The notes beneath the pieces are model-generated. The model was not told the origin of the DNA, did no database searches, and was given only the letters and a program-made list of their open reading frames with translations. Shown one piece after another: positions 25,699-33,467 of a DNA stretch of 64,000 nucleotides. Within the stretch, counting starts at the first letter, position 1; each line of letters starts with the position of its first letter. Position numbers and translations under genes: made by a program. This DNA comes from Oceanihabitans iliipiscarium (lineage in GTDB: Bacteria; Bacteroidota; Bacteroidia; Flavobacteriales; Flavobacteriaceae): positions 1,364,001 to 1,428,000 of the forward strand of contig NZ_JBHUOV010000001.1 in assembly GCF_042686125.1 (NCBI RefSeq). Reading direction: 5' to 3'.

Positions 25699-26238
25699 GT
25701 GATAAGAATTTTTTTAATAGCTGCTTGTATGCTAATGCTTCATAAAGATGAAGCCACAATTCCTTGGAGTGAAACGTATAAATTATCTTGGGACGATTTT
25801 CAAGGTCCTCCAAAGCAGGATTCTGATGCTGTCGCAACAACAGCTTCTGGAATCACATTTAGCTATTCTATAAAGAAAACAAGTAAACGAATAGTGAGTT
25901 TTAAAACACAAATATCTGCTCACTTTTATCCAGAAAAATCTTGGTATAAACCTAACCATGCTGATAATCATATTTTAGCACACGAGCAGTTTCATTTTAA
26001 TATTACAGAATTGCATGCTAGAAAATTTAGACAACGTGTAAGTGAACTTCCAGTAACCCAATCATTAAGTACAGTATTAGACCACATTCATCAAGAAATT
26101 AATACCGAGTTATCTGCTTTACAGGAAAAGTATGATGCAGAAACCAACTTCTCTAGAAACTTTGAACAACAAGCACTTTGGCAAAAGTATATTGAAGGTG
26201 AGTTAGCAAAACTGGCGAAATTTAAATCGAATAAATAA
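25699..26238 (+). CDS. DUF922 protein, putative secreted zinc protease
   Basis: 179 residues from a GTG start 6 bases after the LysM gene. A short hydrophobic N-terminus (IRIFLIAACMLML) could be a signal peptide. The zinc-binding HExxH motif is His95-Glu-Gln-Phe-His99 (ILAHEQFHFNI), and several acidic residues follow (ITELHAR) that could supply a third ligand. The SYKLSWDDFQGPP block is typical of DUF922. Family members are predicted Zn-dependent peptidases of unknown substrate. The tight coupling with a peptidoglycan-binding protein suggests envelope work, by inference only. Confidence 0.78.
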   Translation: MIRIFLIAACMLMLHKDEATIPWSETYKLSWDDFQGPPKQDSDAVATTASGITFSYSIKKTSKRIVSFKTQISAHFYPEKSWYKPNHADNHILAHEQFHFNITELHARKFRQRVSELPVTQSLSTVLDHIHQEINTELSALQEKYDAETNFSRNFEQQALWQKYIEGELAKLAKFKSNK

Positions 26239-26240
26239 AA

Positions 26241-26474
26241 GTGCTTCAGCCAGACAGAGATTTTCTTGTAAAATTAGCACATACAAAAATGCCTTATGGC
26301 AAGTATAAAGACAGGTTTTTAATTGATTTGCCTGAGTATTATGTGGTTTGGTATCATAATAAAGGCTTTCCTAAAGGGAAACTAGGTGAAATGTTAGAAA
26401 CCGTTTATACTTTAAAATTAAATGGTTTAGAAGAATTAATTAGAAATATTCAAAGAAATTTTCCGAAGAAATAA
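26241..26474 (+). CDS. DUF3820 family protein
   Basis: 77 residues from GTG, two bases after the DUF922 stop. The core MPYGKYKDRFLIDLPEYYVVW is the DUF3820 hallmark. In other bacteria the family has been called a putative quorum-sensing-regulated virulence factor, but its mechanism is not established. The same motif shape, (F/Y)GK(H/Y)K, recurs in the C-terminal domain of the exonuclease at 11346-12122, hinting at a nucleic-acid link. It is the third gene of a LysM-DUF922-DUF3820 run. Confidence 0.82.
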   Translation: MLQPDRDFLVKLAHTKMPYGKYKDRFLIDLPEYYVVWYHNKGFPKGKLGEMLETVYTLKLNGLEELIRNIQRNFPKK

Positions 26475-26508
26475 GTTTCTAAAATTCCAAACTTTCAACT
26501 TTAAATCG

Positions 26509-26516
26509 TAAATTTG
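26509..26516 (+). promoter_or_regulatory. -7 promoter box of pyrG
   Basis: TAAATTTG matches TAnnTTTG and lies 20 bases before the pyrG ATG. The -33 TTG is not clear. Confidence 0.4.
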
Positions 26517-26536
26517 CTCGCGTTTAACAGCGCAAC

Positions 26537-28177
26537 ATGACAACGACAACAAAATACATATTTGTAACTGGAGGAGTAACGTCTTCTCTTGGAAAAGGGA
26601 TTATAGCGGCTTCTTTGGCTAAACTTCTGCAAGCTCAAGGTTACAGAACTACGATTCAAAAATTAGATCCTTATATTAATGTTGATCCTGGAACGCTAAA
26701 TCCATATGAACATGGTGAATGTTACGTTACAGATGATGGAGCAGAAACCGATTTAGATTTAGGGCATTATGAACGTTTTTTAAATGTGCCAACCAGCCAA
26801 GCCAATAATGTAACTACAGGGCGTATTTACCAAAGCGTTATTGAAAAAGAACGTCGTGGTGAATTTTTAGGAAAAACAGTTCAGGTCATTCCTCATATTA
26901 CTGATGAAATTAAAAATAGAATCCAGATTCTTGGAAATTCTGGAGATTATGATGTCGTAATTACTGAAATTGGTGGCACAGTTGGTGATATTGAATCCTT
27001 GCCATATATAGAAGCTGTACGTCAACTAAAATGGGACTTAGGCGATAATAACGCTATTGTTATTCATTTAACTTTAGTGCCATATTTATCTGCTGCTGGA
27101 GAATTAAAAACCAAACCAACTCAGCACAGCGTAAAAACATTAATGGAAAGCGGAGTGCAAGCCGATGTTTTGGTTTGTAGAACCGAACATGAATTACCAG
27201 ATGAGTTACGTAGCAAGCTCGCAAAATTTTGTAACGTAAGAGAAGAAGCGGTCATTCAGTCAATTGATGCCTCTACGATTTATGATGTTCCTAATTTAAT
27301 GCTAGAACAAGGCTTAGATAAAGTGGTTCTTAAGAAATTAGCATTAGACAGTGAAACTCCAGATTTAACGCAGTGGAATCAGTTTTTACAGCGCCATAAA
27401 AATCCTAAAACAGAAGTTACTATAGGTTTAATTGGTAAATATGTAGAATTACAAGATTCTTATAAATCTATTTTAGAAGCCTTTATACATGCAGGTGCAG
27501 AAAATGAAGTCAGAGTCAATGTAGAGTCTATTCATTCAGAATATTTAAATAATGAGAATGCCAAAGCCATGCTAGCACATTTAGATGGTGTTCTTGTAGC
27601 ACCAGGTTTTGGAGAACGTGGTGTAGAAGGCAAAATAGATGCTGTAAAATATGTGCGAGAAAATAATATTCCATTTTTTGGTATTTGTTTAGGCATGCAA
27701 ATGGCAGTTATTGAATTTGCTAGAAACGTGCTTAAATTAGAAGATGCTAATTCTTCCGAAATGGATGCTGAGGCTAAAAACCCTGTGATTAGTTTAATGG
27801 AAGAACAGAAAACAATAACAAATAAAGGAGGTACCATGCGTTTAGGTGCTTGGTCCTGTGATCTTATTAAAGATAGTATTGTTGCAAGTGTGTATAAAAA
27901 GGAAACGATTAAAGAACGTCATAGACATCGCTATGAATATAATAACCAGTATAAAACTCAAATTGAAGCTGCAGGGATGCTAGCAACAGGATTGAACCCA
28001 GACACCAACCTTGTTGAAATAGTTGAAATAACAAATCATCCATGGTTTGTAGGTGTACAATACCATCCAGAGTATAAAAGTACTGTGGCTAATCCGCATC
28101 CTTTATTTGTAGCTTTTATTAAGGCCGCATTAAAACATAATAAAAATAAGAAAGGTGTCAGTATGGCACAAAACTAA
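26537..28177 (+). CDS. pyrG: CTP synthase (glutamine hydrolysing)
   Basis: 546 residues, as expected. The N-terminal amidoligase domain (about 1-267) begins KYIFVTGGVTSSLGKGI and contains INVDPGTLNPYEHGE and DDGAETDLDLGHYERF. The C-terminal class I glutaminase domain has Cys in FFGICLGMQMAV and the His/Glu pair in QYHPEY. It converts UTP to CTP with Gln and ATP in the cytosol. yidC follows by 111 bases that contain two hairpins, a gene order I associate with Flavobacteriia. Confidence 0.96.
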   Translation: MTTTTKYIFVTGGVTSSLGKGIIAASLAKLLQAQGYRTTIQKLDPYINVDPGTLNPYEHGECYVTDDGAETDLDLGHYERFLNVPTSQANNVTTGRIYQSVIEKERRGEFLGKTVQVIPHITDEIKNRIQILGNSGDYDVVITEIGGTVGDIESLPYIEAVRQLKWDLGDNNAIVIHLTLVPYLSAAGELKTKPTQHSVKTLMESGVQADVLVCRTEHELPDELRSKLAKFCNVREEAVIQSIDASTIYDVPNLMLEQGLDKVVLKKLALDSETPDLTQWNQFLQRHKNPKTEVTIGLIGKYVELQDSYKSILEAFIHAGAENEVRVNVESIHSEYLNNENAKAMLAHLDGVLVAPGFGERGVEGKIDAVKYVRENNIPFFGICLGMQMAVIEFARNVLKLEDANSSEMDAEAKNPVISLMEEQKTITNKGGTMRLGAWSCDLIKDSIVASVYKKETIKERHRHRYEYNNQYKTQIEAAGMLATGLNPDTNLVEIVEITNHPWFVGVQYHPEYKSTVANPHPLFVAFIKAALKHNKNKKGVSMAQN

Positions 28178-28187
28178 GATTGGATAG

Positions 28188-28240
28188 CTTTTTGAGTTAT
28201 TCAAAAAGATTTATCATTCCTGCGAAGGCAGGAATCTATT
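28188..28240 (+). terminator. Two hairpins between pyrG and yidC; possible terminator
   Basis: Hairpin 1 is CTTTTTGA-GTTAT-TCAAAAAG (28188-28208). Hairpin 2 is a perfect ATTCCTGC-GAAG-GCAGGAAT (28216-28235) followed by CTATTTTT. The second could terminate pyrG transcription. Its ATTCCTGC..GCAGGAAT core also looks like a dispersed repeat known from many genomes, and the GGATAG..CTTTTT..AAAAAGATTTA frame resembles part of repeat copy 3. Confidence 0.5.
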
Positions 28241-28288
28241 TTTAAAACTATAACCAGTTTAGTCTATATAACGACGACTTAGCAACTA

Positions 28289-30190
28289 ATGGAAGAAAAA
28301 AAATTAGACCTCAATTCAATAATAGGATTTATCCTAATATTCGGAATCTTAGTGTACATGATGTACACCAATCAACCAACTCCTGAAGAAGTTGAAGCAC
28401 AAGAAAAAGCAAAACAAGAACAAGTTGAAGCAGAACAGAAAGTAAAAGAAATTGAAGCAGAAACGACTAAAACAACTGTAGCAGAAGATTTTTCTGCCGC
28501 TGCAGTTACAGATTCTACACAACTTGTAGCGTTAAGTAATAAATTAGGTGCTTTTGCATATGCATCAACTTTGCCTTCTGCAACAGACCAGGAAACCCTT
28601 GTTGAAAGTGATTTATTGTCATTAAAGTTTAGCAATAAAGGAGGATACCTTTCCGAAGTAAAGCTTAAGAAATTCGTGAATTATGATTCTATTCCTATCT
28701 ATATTATTAAAGATGGCAATGCTGCTTTCAATATAAATTTTAGCACTACTGATAATAGAACTTTAAATACCAAAGATTTGTTTTTCGAACCTACAGTAAC
28801 TAAAAATGGTGATAATACTGTGGTGTCTATGAAGCTTAAAGTCTCTCCAACGCAGTTTTTAGAATATCGTTACGAATTAAAACCTGATGATTATATGATG
28901 GATTTCACCATTCGTTCTCAAGGGTTAAGCCAAGTCATTAATAGTTCTCAAGAGGTTAATTTAGATTGGAGATTAAAAACTTATCGTCATGCCAAAAGTA
29001 TATCTTATGAAAATCGTTATACAGATTTGCATTACGATTATGAAGATGGAAAAGATGATTATTTAGGTCAGATGGAAGATGAAGAAACCATTCAAGATGT
29101 CTCTTGGATTGGGTATAAGCAGCATTTCTTTTCTTCAGCTCTACTTACAGACACACCTTTTAAAACGGTACATTTAGCGTCTAAAAATTTAGTTGAGGAT
29201 GAACAAATTGATACGGTTTTTACAAAATCTTTTGTTTCTAAATTGCCTTTAGAATTACAAGGAGGTGAGTTAAATGCAAATATGGATTGGTATTATGGAC
29301 CAAGTGATTATAAAATACTTGATGCCTATCAAAGAAATCTTGACGAATTAATACCATTAGGTTGGGGGATTTTTGGATGGATTAACCGTTATGTGTTTAT
29401 TCCATTATTCGGATTTTTATCAGGATTTTTACCTCATGGAATTGCGATCATTATCATGACTATTTTAGTTAGAATTGTCATGTCACCAGTAACTTACAAG
29501 TCATATGTATCTCAAGCTAAAATGAAAGTGATTAAACCAGAAATTGCTGAGATTAATGCAAAGTTTAAGGATAACGCAATGAAAAAACAGCAAGAAACGA
29601 TGGCTCTCTATAGTAAAGCTGGAGTGAGTCCGATGGCTGGTTGTTTACCTGCATTTTTGCAACTTCCAGTCTTTTATGCGTTGTTTCAATTTTTTCCATC
29701 TGCATTCGACTTAAGACAAAAGCCTTTTCTTTGGGCAGAAGACTTATCGTCTTTTGATACCATTTATAAATTCCCTGATGGCTTTAGTATTCCATTCTAT
29801 GGAGACCATATCAGTCTGTTTCCTATACTAGCGTCTTTAGCCATTTTCTTTTATATGAAAATGACTACTGGACAACAAATGGCATCACAACCTACTCAAG
29901 AAGGTATGCCAGATATGGGAAAAATGATGAAGTATATGATTTACTTTTCGCCAATAATGATGTTGTTTTTCTTTAACAATTATGCATCAGGATTAAGTTT
30001 ATATTACTTTATTTCTAACTTAATTACAATTGGTATTATGTTAGTGATAAAAAAATACATTATCGACGAAGATAAGATTCATGCTAAAATTCAAGAAAAC
30101 AAAAAGAAGCCTAAGAAAGAGAATCGTTTTCAAAAGAAAATGAAAGACATGATGGAACAGGCAGAAAAGCAAAAGCAACAAAAAAAATAA
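28289..30190 (+). CDS. yidC: Membrane protein insertase YidC
   Basis: 633 residues. The N-terminal membrane anchor (SIIGFILIFGILVYMMYTN, about 7-25) precedes a coiled, Lys/Glu/Ala-rich linker and the large periplasmic beta-sandwich (about 90-360). The C-terminal Oxa1/YidC core has five membrane segments (from about 370), with GIAIIIMTILVRIVMSPVT and the conserved membrane Arg, GCLPAFLQLPVFYALFQFF and a Lys-rich tail for ribosome contact. It inserts inner-membrane proteins with or without SecYEG, and in this window joins FtsY and SecA. A terminator follows at 30194. Confidence 0.96.
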   Translation: MEEKKLDLNSIIGFILIFGILVYMMYTNQPTPEEVEAQEKAKQEQVEAEQKVKEIEAETTKTTVAEDFSAAAVTDSTQLVALSNKLGAFAYASTLPSATDQETLVESDLLSLKFSNKGGYLSEVKLKKFVNYDSIPIYIIKDGNAAFNINFSTTDNRTLNTKDLFFEPTVTKNGDNTVVSMKLKVSPTQFLEYRYELKPDDYMMDFTIRSQGLSQVINSSQEVNLDWRLKTYRHAKSISYENRYTDLHYDYEDGKDDYLGQMEDEETIQDVSWIGYKQHFFSSALLTDTPFKTVHLASKNLVEDEQIDTVFTKSFVSKLPLELQGGELNANMDWYYGPSDYKILDAYQRNLDELIPLGWGIFGWINRYVFIPLFGFLSGFLPHGIAIIIMTILVRIVMSPVTYKSYVSQAKMKVIKPEIAEINAKFKDNAMKKQQETMALYSKAGVSPMAGCLPAFLQLPVFYALFQFFPSAFDLRQKPFLWAEDLSSFDTIYKFPDGFSIPFYGDHISLFPILASLAIFFYMKMTTGQQMASQPTQEGMPDMGKMMKYMIYFSPIMMLFFFNNYASGLSLYYFISNLITIGIMLVIKKYIIDEDKIHAKIQENKKKPKKENRFQKKMKDMMEQAEKQKQQKK

Positions 30191-30193
30191 TTT

Positions 30194-30222
30194 AAAAAGC
30201 TGTCCTATTTGGCAGCTTTTTT
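30194..30222 (+). terminator. Terminator after yidC
   Basis: Stem AAAAAGCTG / CAGCTTTTTT with further TCC/GGC pairing inside, followed by T residues just after the yidC stop. Confidence 0.75.
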
Positions 30223-30262
30223 GCTATTACAATTTTGATTTAAATATTACGTTATTCAAATT

Positions 30263-30967
30263 ATGAAAAATATACAGTTTCTTATTGTTTGTTTACTTAG
30301 CATTTTTGCTTCAGCGCAAACGATTAATCAATTTGATGCTCAAGGCCAACGCCATGGTAAATGGAAAAAACACTATGATAGTACTGAAGTTGTAAGATAC
30401 GAAGGTGAATTTCTTCATGGTAAAGAAATAGGCGTCTTTAAATACTATAAAAATGTTGATGGAAAAGCTTTATTAGCTGCTACAAAACAATTCAATAAAG
30501 ATAATGATTTAGCCGAAGTAACCTTTTTTGCATCAACTGGAAAGCTTATAAGTAAAGGCCAGATGAAAGGCAAACTATTCATTGGTACTTGGATTTATTA
30601 TCAGAATAAAACAGATCATATTTTAAGTAAAGATCAATATAATAATCAAGGGAAACTACATGGTGAACGGTTAGTATATTATGAAGATGGGACTTTAGCC
30701 CAAAAAGAAATGTATGATAATGGTAATTTACATGGACCAACAATTTGGTATGCGGAAAATGGAGTGGTTATAAAAGAATATGTTTATGATAAAGGCGAAT
30801 TACATGGTCCCGCAAAGTATTATAACCAAGCTGGAACGATCGTTTTAGAAGGCCAATACCAACGCGATAGAAAGCATGGTGTCTGGAAATATTATGAAGA
30901 TGGTAAATTGATAAAAGAAAAAGATTTTACTAGACGGAGTAAAAATCCATATAAGAATAAAAACTAG
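30263..30967 (+). CDS. YwqK/MORN-repeat protein, secreted
   Basis: 234 residues with a signal peptide (MKNIQFLIVCLLSIFASAQ). Repeated MORN-like/YwqK units of about 22 residues follow, such as HGKWKKHYDSTEVVRYEGEF, HGERLVYYEDGTLAQKEMY and HGPTIWYAENGVVIKEYVY. The family is commonly labelled toxin-antitoxin system YwqK family antitoxin, but there is no toxin gene nearby and the signal peptide argues for an envelope location. The actual function is unknown. It has its own terminator at 30983 and appears monocistronic. Confidence 0.82.
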   Translation: MKNIQFLIVCLLSIFASAQTINQFDAQGQRHGKWKKHYDSTEVVRYEGEFLHGKEIGVFKYYKNVDGKALLAATKQFNKDNDLAEVTFFASTGKLISKGQMKGKLFIGTWIYYQNKTDHILSKDQYNNQGKLHGERLVYYEDGTLAQKEMYDNGNLHGPTIWYAENGVVIKEYVYDKGELHGPAKYYNQAGTIVLEGQYQRDRKHGVWKYYEDGKLIKEKDFTRRSKNPYKNKN

Positions 30968-30982
30968 AGCGTTATAAAGTAT

Positions 30983-31013
30983 AAAGCTCCTTATGAGGAT
31001 AAGGAGCTTTTTT
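30983..31013 (+). terminator. Terminator after the YwqK/MORN gene
   Basis: Twelve-base stem AAAGCTCCTTAT / ATAAGGAGCTTT with a GAGG loop, then T residues. Confidence 0.85.
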
Positions 31014-31195
31014 AAATTTAGATAGTCATTTTATGAATTTGCTATTAATTAATCGAATGGGATTATCTAAATATTAAATGCAAGTTAAATAAATTTGTAA
31101 TACATTTTTAGGAATTATAATTTTTTCGACGAACGACAAGTGTCACACGCCTATAGATATCCATTAATTTGTAGTATTCAATTTTATTTTATTCG

Positions 31196-31203
31196 TAAAT
31201 TTG
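31196..31203 (+). promoter_or_regulatory. -7 promoter box immediately before mnmA
   Basis: TAAATTTG matches TAnnTTTG and ends only 4 bases before the mnmA ATG. If used, transcription would begin at or within a base or two of the start codon, which implies a leaderless message. Confidence 0.4.
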
Positions 31204-31207
31204 CAGT

Positions 31208-32395
31208 ATGAAAAGAGTAATAGTCGGACTTTCAGGTGGTGTAGATTCAAGCGTTGCTGCATATTTGTTAAAAGAACAAGGTTATGAGGTGATTGGCTTG
31301 TTTATGAAAAACTGGCACGATGATTCTGTAACCATCTCTAATGAATGCCCTTGGTTAGACGATAGTAATGATGCCATGCTTGTTGCAGATAAATTAGGGA
31401 TTCCCTTTCAAACGGTAGATTTAAGCGAGCAGTATAAAGAACGTATTGTGGACTATATGTTTCATGAATATGAAAAAGGAAGAACTCCAAATCCAGATGT
31501 GTTATGTAATCGTGAGATTAAGTTTGATGTCTTTATGAAAATTGCTTTAGACCTAGGCGCAGATTATGTGGCTACAGGACACTATTGCAGAAAAAGAACT
31601 ATAGAAAAAGAAGGTGAAAACATCTATCAGTTACTGGCTGGAGCAGATGCCAATAAAGATCAATCTTATTTCTTATGTCAGTTGTCACAAGAACAATTAG
31701 CAAAGTCTTTATTTCCAATAGGAGAACTAACAAAGCCAGAAGTTAGAGAAATTGCTGCAAAATTAGATTTAATTACAGCAGATAAAAAAGATTCTCAAGG
31801 CTTATGCTTTATAGGAAAAGTAAAACTTCCAGACTTTTTACAACAACAATTAAAACCAAAAGAAGGTGTTATTGTTGAAATTCCTGAAAGTAACCAAGTT
31901 TATCATAGATCTATTCCGAGATTTAAAAATAAAGAAGATGAACTCGCTTATTTATCAGAAAAAGCAAGCTATTCTATTGCTGATGGAAAAGTAGTAGGGA
32001 AGCATCAAGGCGCGCATTATTTTACTAAAGGTCAGCGTAAAGGATTAGGCGTTGGTGGTACTGTAGAACCATTATTTGTTATTGATACAGATGTTAAGGA
32101 TAATGTGATTTATACTGGACAAGGTAAAGATCATCCTGGTTTATATAAAAAAGTACTTTTTGTTAATCAAGAGGAAATCCATTGGATTCGTGAAGATTTA
32201 AAACTTCAAGTTGATGAAAGTATGGACGTTATGGCTAGAATTCGATATCGTCAAGCTTTAGAGAAAGCTACACTTCATCAAGTCGATTCAGGTTTGTATG
32301 TTGAGTTTCAAGAGTTGCAATCTGCTATTACTGAAGGTCAGTTTGTGGCTTGGTATCAAGAGGATGAACTTTTAGGCTCTGGAGTGATTTCTTAA
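31208..32395 (+). CDS. mnmA: tRNA-specific 2-thiouridylase MnmA
   Basis: 395-residue ATP-pyrophosphatase enzyme that thiolates U34 of Lys, Glu and Gln tRNAs. The PP-loop is GLSGGVDSSVAAYLL at residue 6. The nucleophile Cys lies in NPDVLCNREIKF near residue 101, the second catalytic Cys in SQGLCFIGKV near 200, and C-terminal beta domains follow (GQRKGLGVGG). Length is slightly above the E. coli enzyme. It appears monocistronic, with an AT-rich 190-base leader region in which I see nothing else. Confidence 0.95.
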   Translation: MKRVIVGLSGGVDSSVAAYLLKEQGYEVIGLFMKNWHDDSVTISNECPWLDDSNDAMLVADKLGIPFQTVDLSEQYKERIVDYMFHEYEKGRTPNPDVLCNREIKFDVFMKIALDLGADYVATGHYCRKRTIEKEGENIYQLLAGADANKDQSYFLCQLSQEQLAKSLFPIGELTKPEVREIAAKLDLITADKKDSQGLCFIGKVKLPDFLQQQLKPKEGVIVEIPESNQVYHRSIPRFKNKEDELAYLSEKASYSIADGKVVGKHQGAHYFTKGQRKGLGVGGTVEPLFVIDTDVKDNVIYTGQGKDHPGLYKKVLFVNQEEIHWIREDLKLQVDESMDVMARIRYRQALEKATLHQVDSGLYVEFQELQSAITEGQFVAWYQEDELLGSGVIS

Positions 32396-32416
32396 TTATT
32401 TCTAATTTCATTTTCT

Positions 32417-32424
32417 TACTTTTG
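32417..32424 (+). promoter_or_regulatory. Possible -7 box upstream of the NMO-like gene
   Basis: TACTTTTG matches TAnnTTTG about 60 bases before the ATG. No -33 TTG is evident. Confidence 0.3.
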
Positions 32425-32485
32425 AAGCTGTCGCCATTTTCAACGTCCGTAAAAAGGCTTGTCTAAAATCTAAAAATGTATTTGA

Positions 32486-33427
32486 ATGCAAAATAAAATC
32501 ACTGAACTTTTCAATATTAAATATCCAATCATTCAAGCAGGTATGATATGGAATTCTGGTTGGAGATTAGCTTCAGCATCTAGTAATTCAGGAATTTTAG
32601 GGCTTATTGGTGCAGGAAGTATGTATCCTGACGTGTTACGTGAACATATTCAAAAGTGTAAGAATGCAACAAACAACCCTTTTGGGGTGAATGTGCCAAT
32701 GTTGTATCCTAACATTGAGGAAATCATGAACATAATTGTTGATGAAGGCGTCAAAATTGTGTTTACGTCTGCTGGAAATCCTAAAACGTGGACCAAATGG
32801 TTACAAGACAAAGATATTACTGTAGTGCATGTGGTTAGTAGTGTCAAGTTTGCACTCAAGGCTCAAGAGGCTGGAGTAGATGCTGTTGTTGCTGAAGGCT
32901 TTGAAGCTGGTGGTCATAATGGACGAGACGAAACAACGACTTTAACCTTAATTCCAATGGTTAAAGAACAATTGCAAATTCCATTGATCGCTGCTGGAGG
33001 TATTGCAACAGGTCAGGCCATGTTAGCAGCTATGGTATTAGGTGCAGATGCTGTGCAAGTTGGAAGCAGGTTTGTTGCAAGTACAGAAAGTTCAGCACAT
33101 CAAGATTTTAAACAAGTTGTTGTAAATGCTAAAGAAGGCGATACTCAACTGACACTAAAAGAACTAGCACCTGTAAGACTCATTAAAAATAAATTTTATA
33201 ATGAGCTACAAGAACTTTATAAAACATCACCAACACCAGAAGAGTTAAAAGAACTCCTAGGAAGAGCAAGAGCAAAACGCGGTATGTTTGAAGGTGACTT
33301 AGAAGATGGTGAACTAGAAATTGGGCAGATTGCGGGACTTATTCATGATATAAAACCAGTCGCTCAAATTGTAACAGATATGTTACAAGAGTTTGAAAAG
33401 GCTAAGGGAAGTGTTTCTCTTTTGTAA
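32486..33427 (+). CDS. Nitronate monooxygenase / FabK-like flavoprotein
   Basis: 313-residue FMN-dependent TIM-barrel protein. It shows KYPIIQAGMIW at the N-terminus, GFEAGGHNGRDE near residue 140, IAAGGIATGQAM and GADAVQVGSRFVA (phosphate-binding loops). The family contains nitronate monooxygenases and the enoyl-ACP reductase FabK. The His in GGHNG is the residue used by class I NMO and is also present in FabK, so the two cannot be separated without a tree. It is followed by 40 bases and then the large LTA-synthase-like gene. Confidence 0.85.
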   Translation: MQNKITELFNIKYPIIQAGMIWNSGWRLASASSNSGILGLIGAGSMYPDVLREHIQKCKNATNNPFGVNVPMLYPNIEEIMNIIVDEGVKIVFTSAGNPKTWTKWLQDKDITVVHVVSSVKFALKAQEAGVDAVVAEGFEAGGHNGRDETTTLTLIPMVKEQLQIPLIAAGGIATGQAMLAAMVLGADAVQVGSRFVASTESSAHQDFKQVVVNAKEGDTQLTLKELAPVRLIKNKFYNELQELYKTSPTPEELKELLGRARAKRGMFEGDLEDGELEIGQIAGLIHDIKPVAQIVTDMLQEFEKAKGSVSLL

Positions 33428-33467
33428 AACCTAACTTGTCATATAAATAATTCTAAAAATATAATAG

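Noticed and set aside
30263..30967. YwqK-family protein as the antitoxin of a toxin-antitoxin pair
   Set aside because: No small toxin-like gene is adjacent and the protein has a signal peptide, so the antitoxin label is not supported here.
31014..31207. Riboswitch or small RNA in the leader of mnmA
   Set aside because: The sequence is AT-rich without a stable conserved stem; no known riboswitch features are recognisable by eye.
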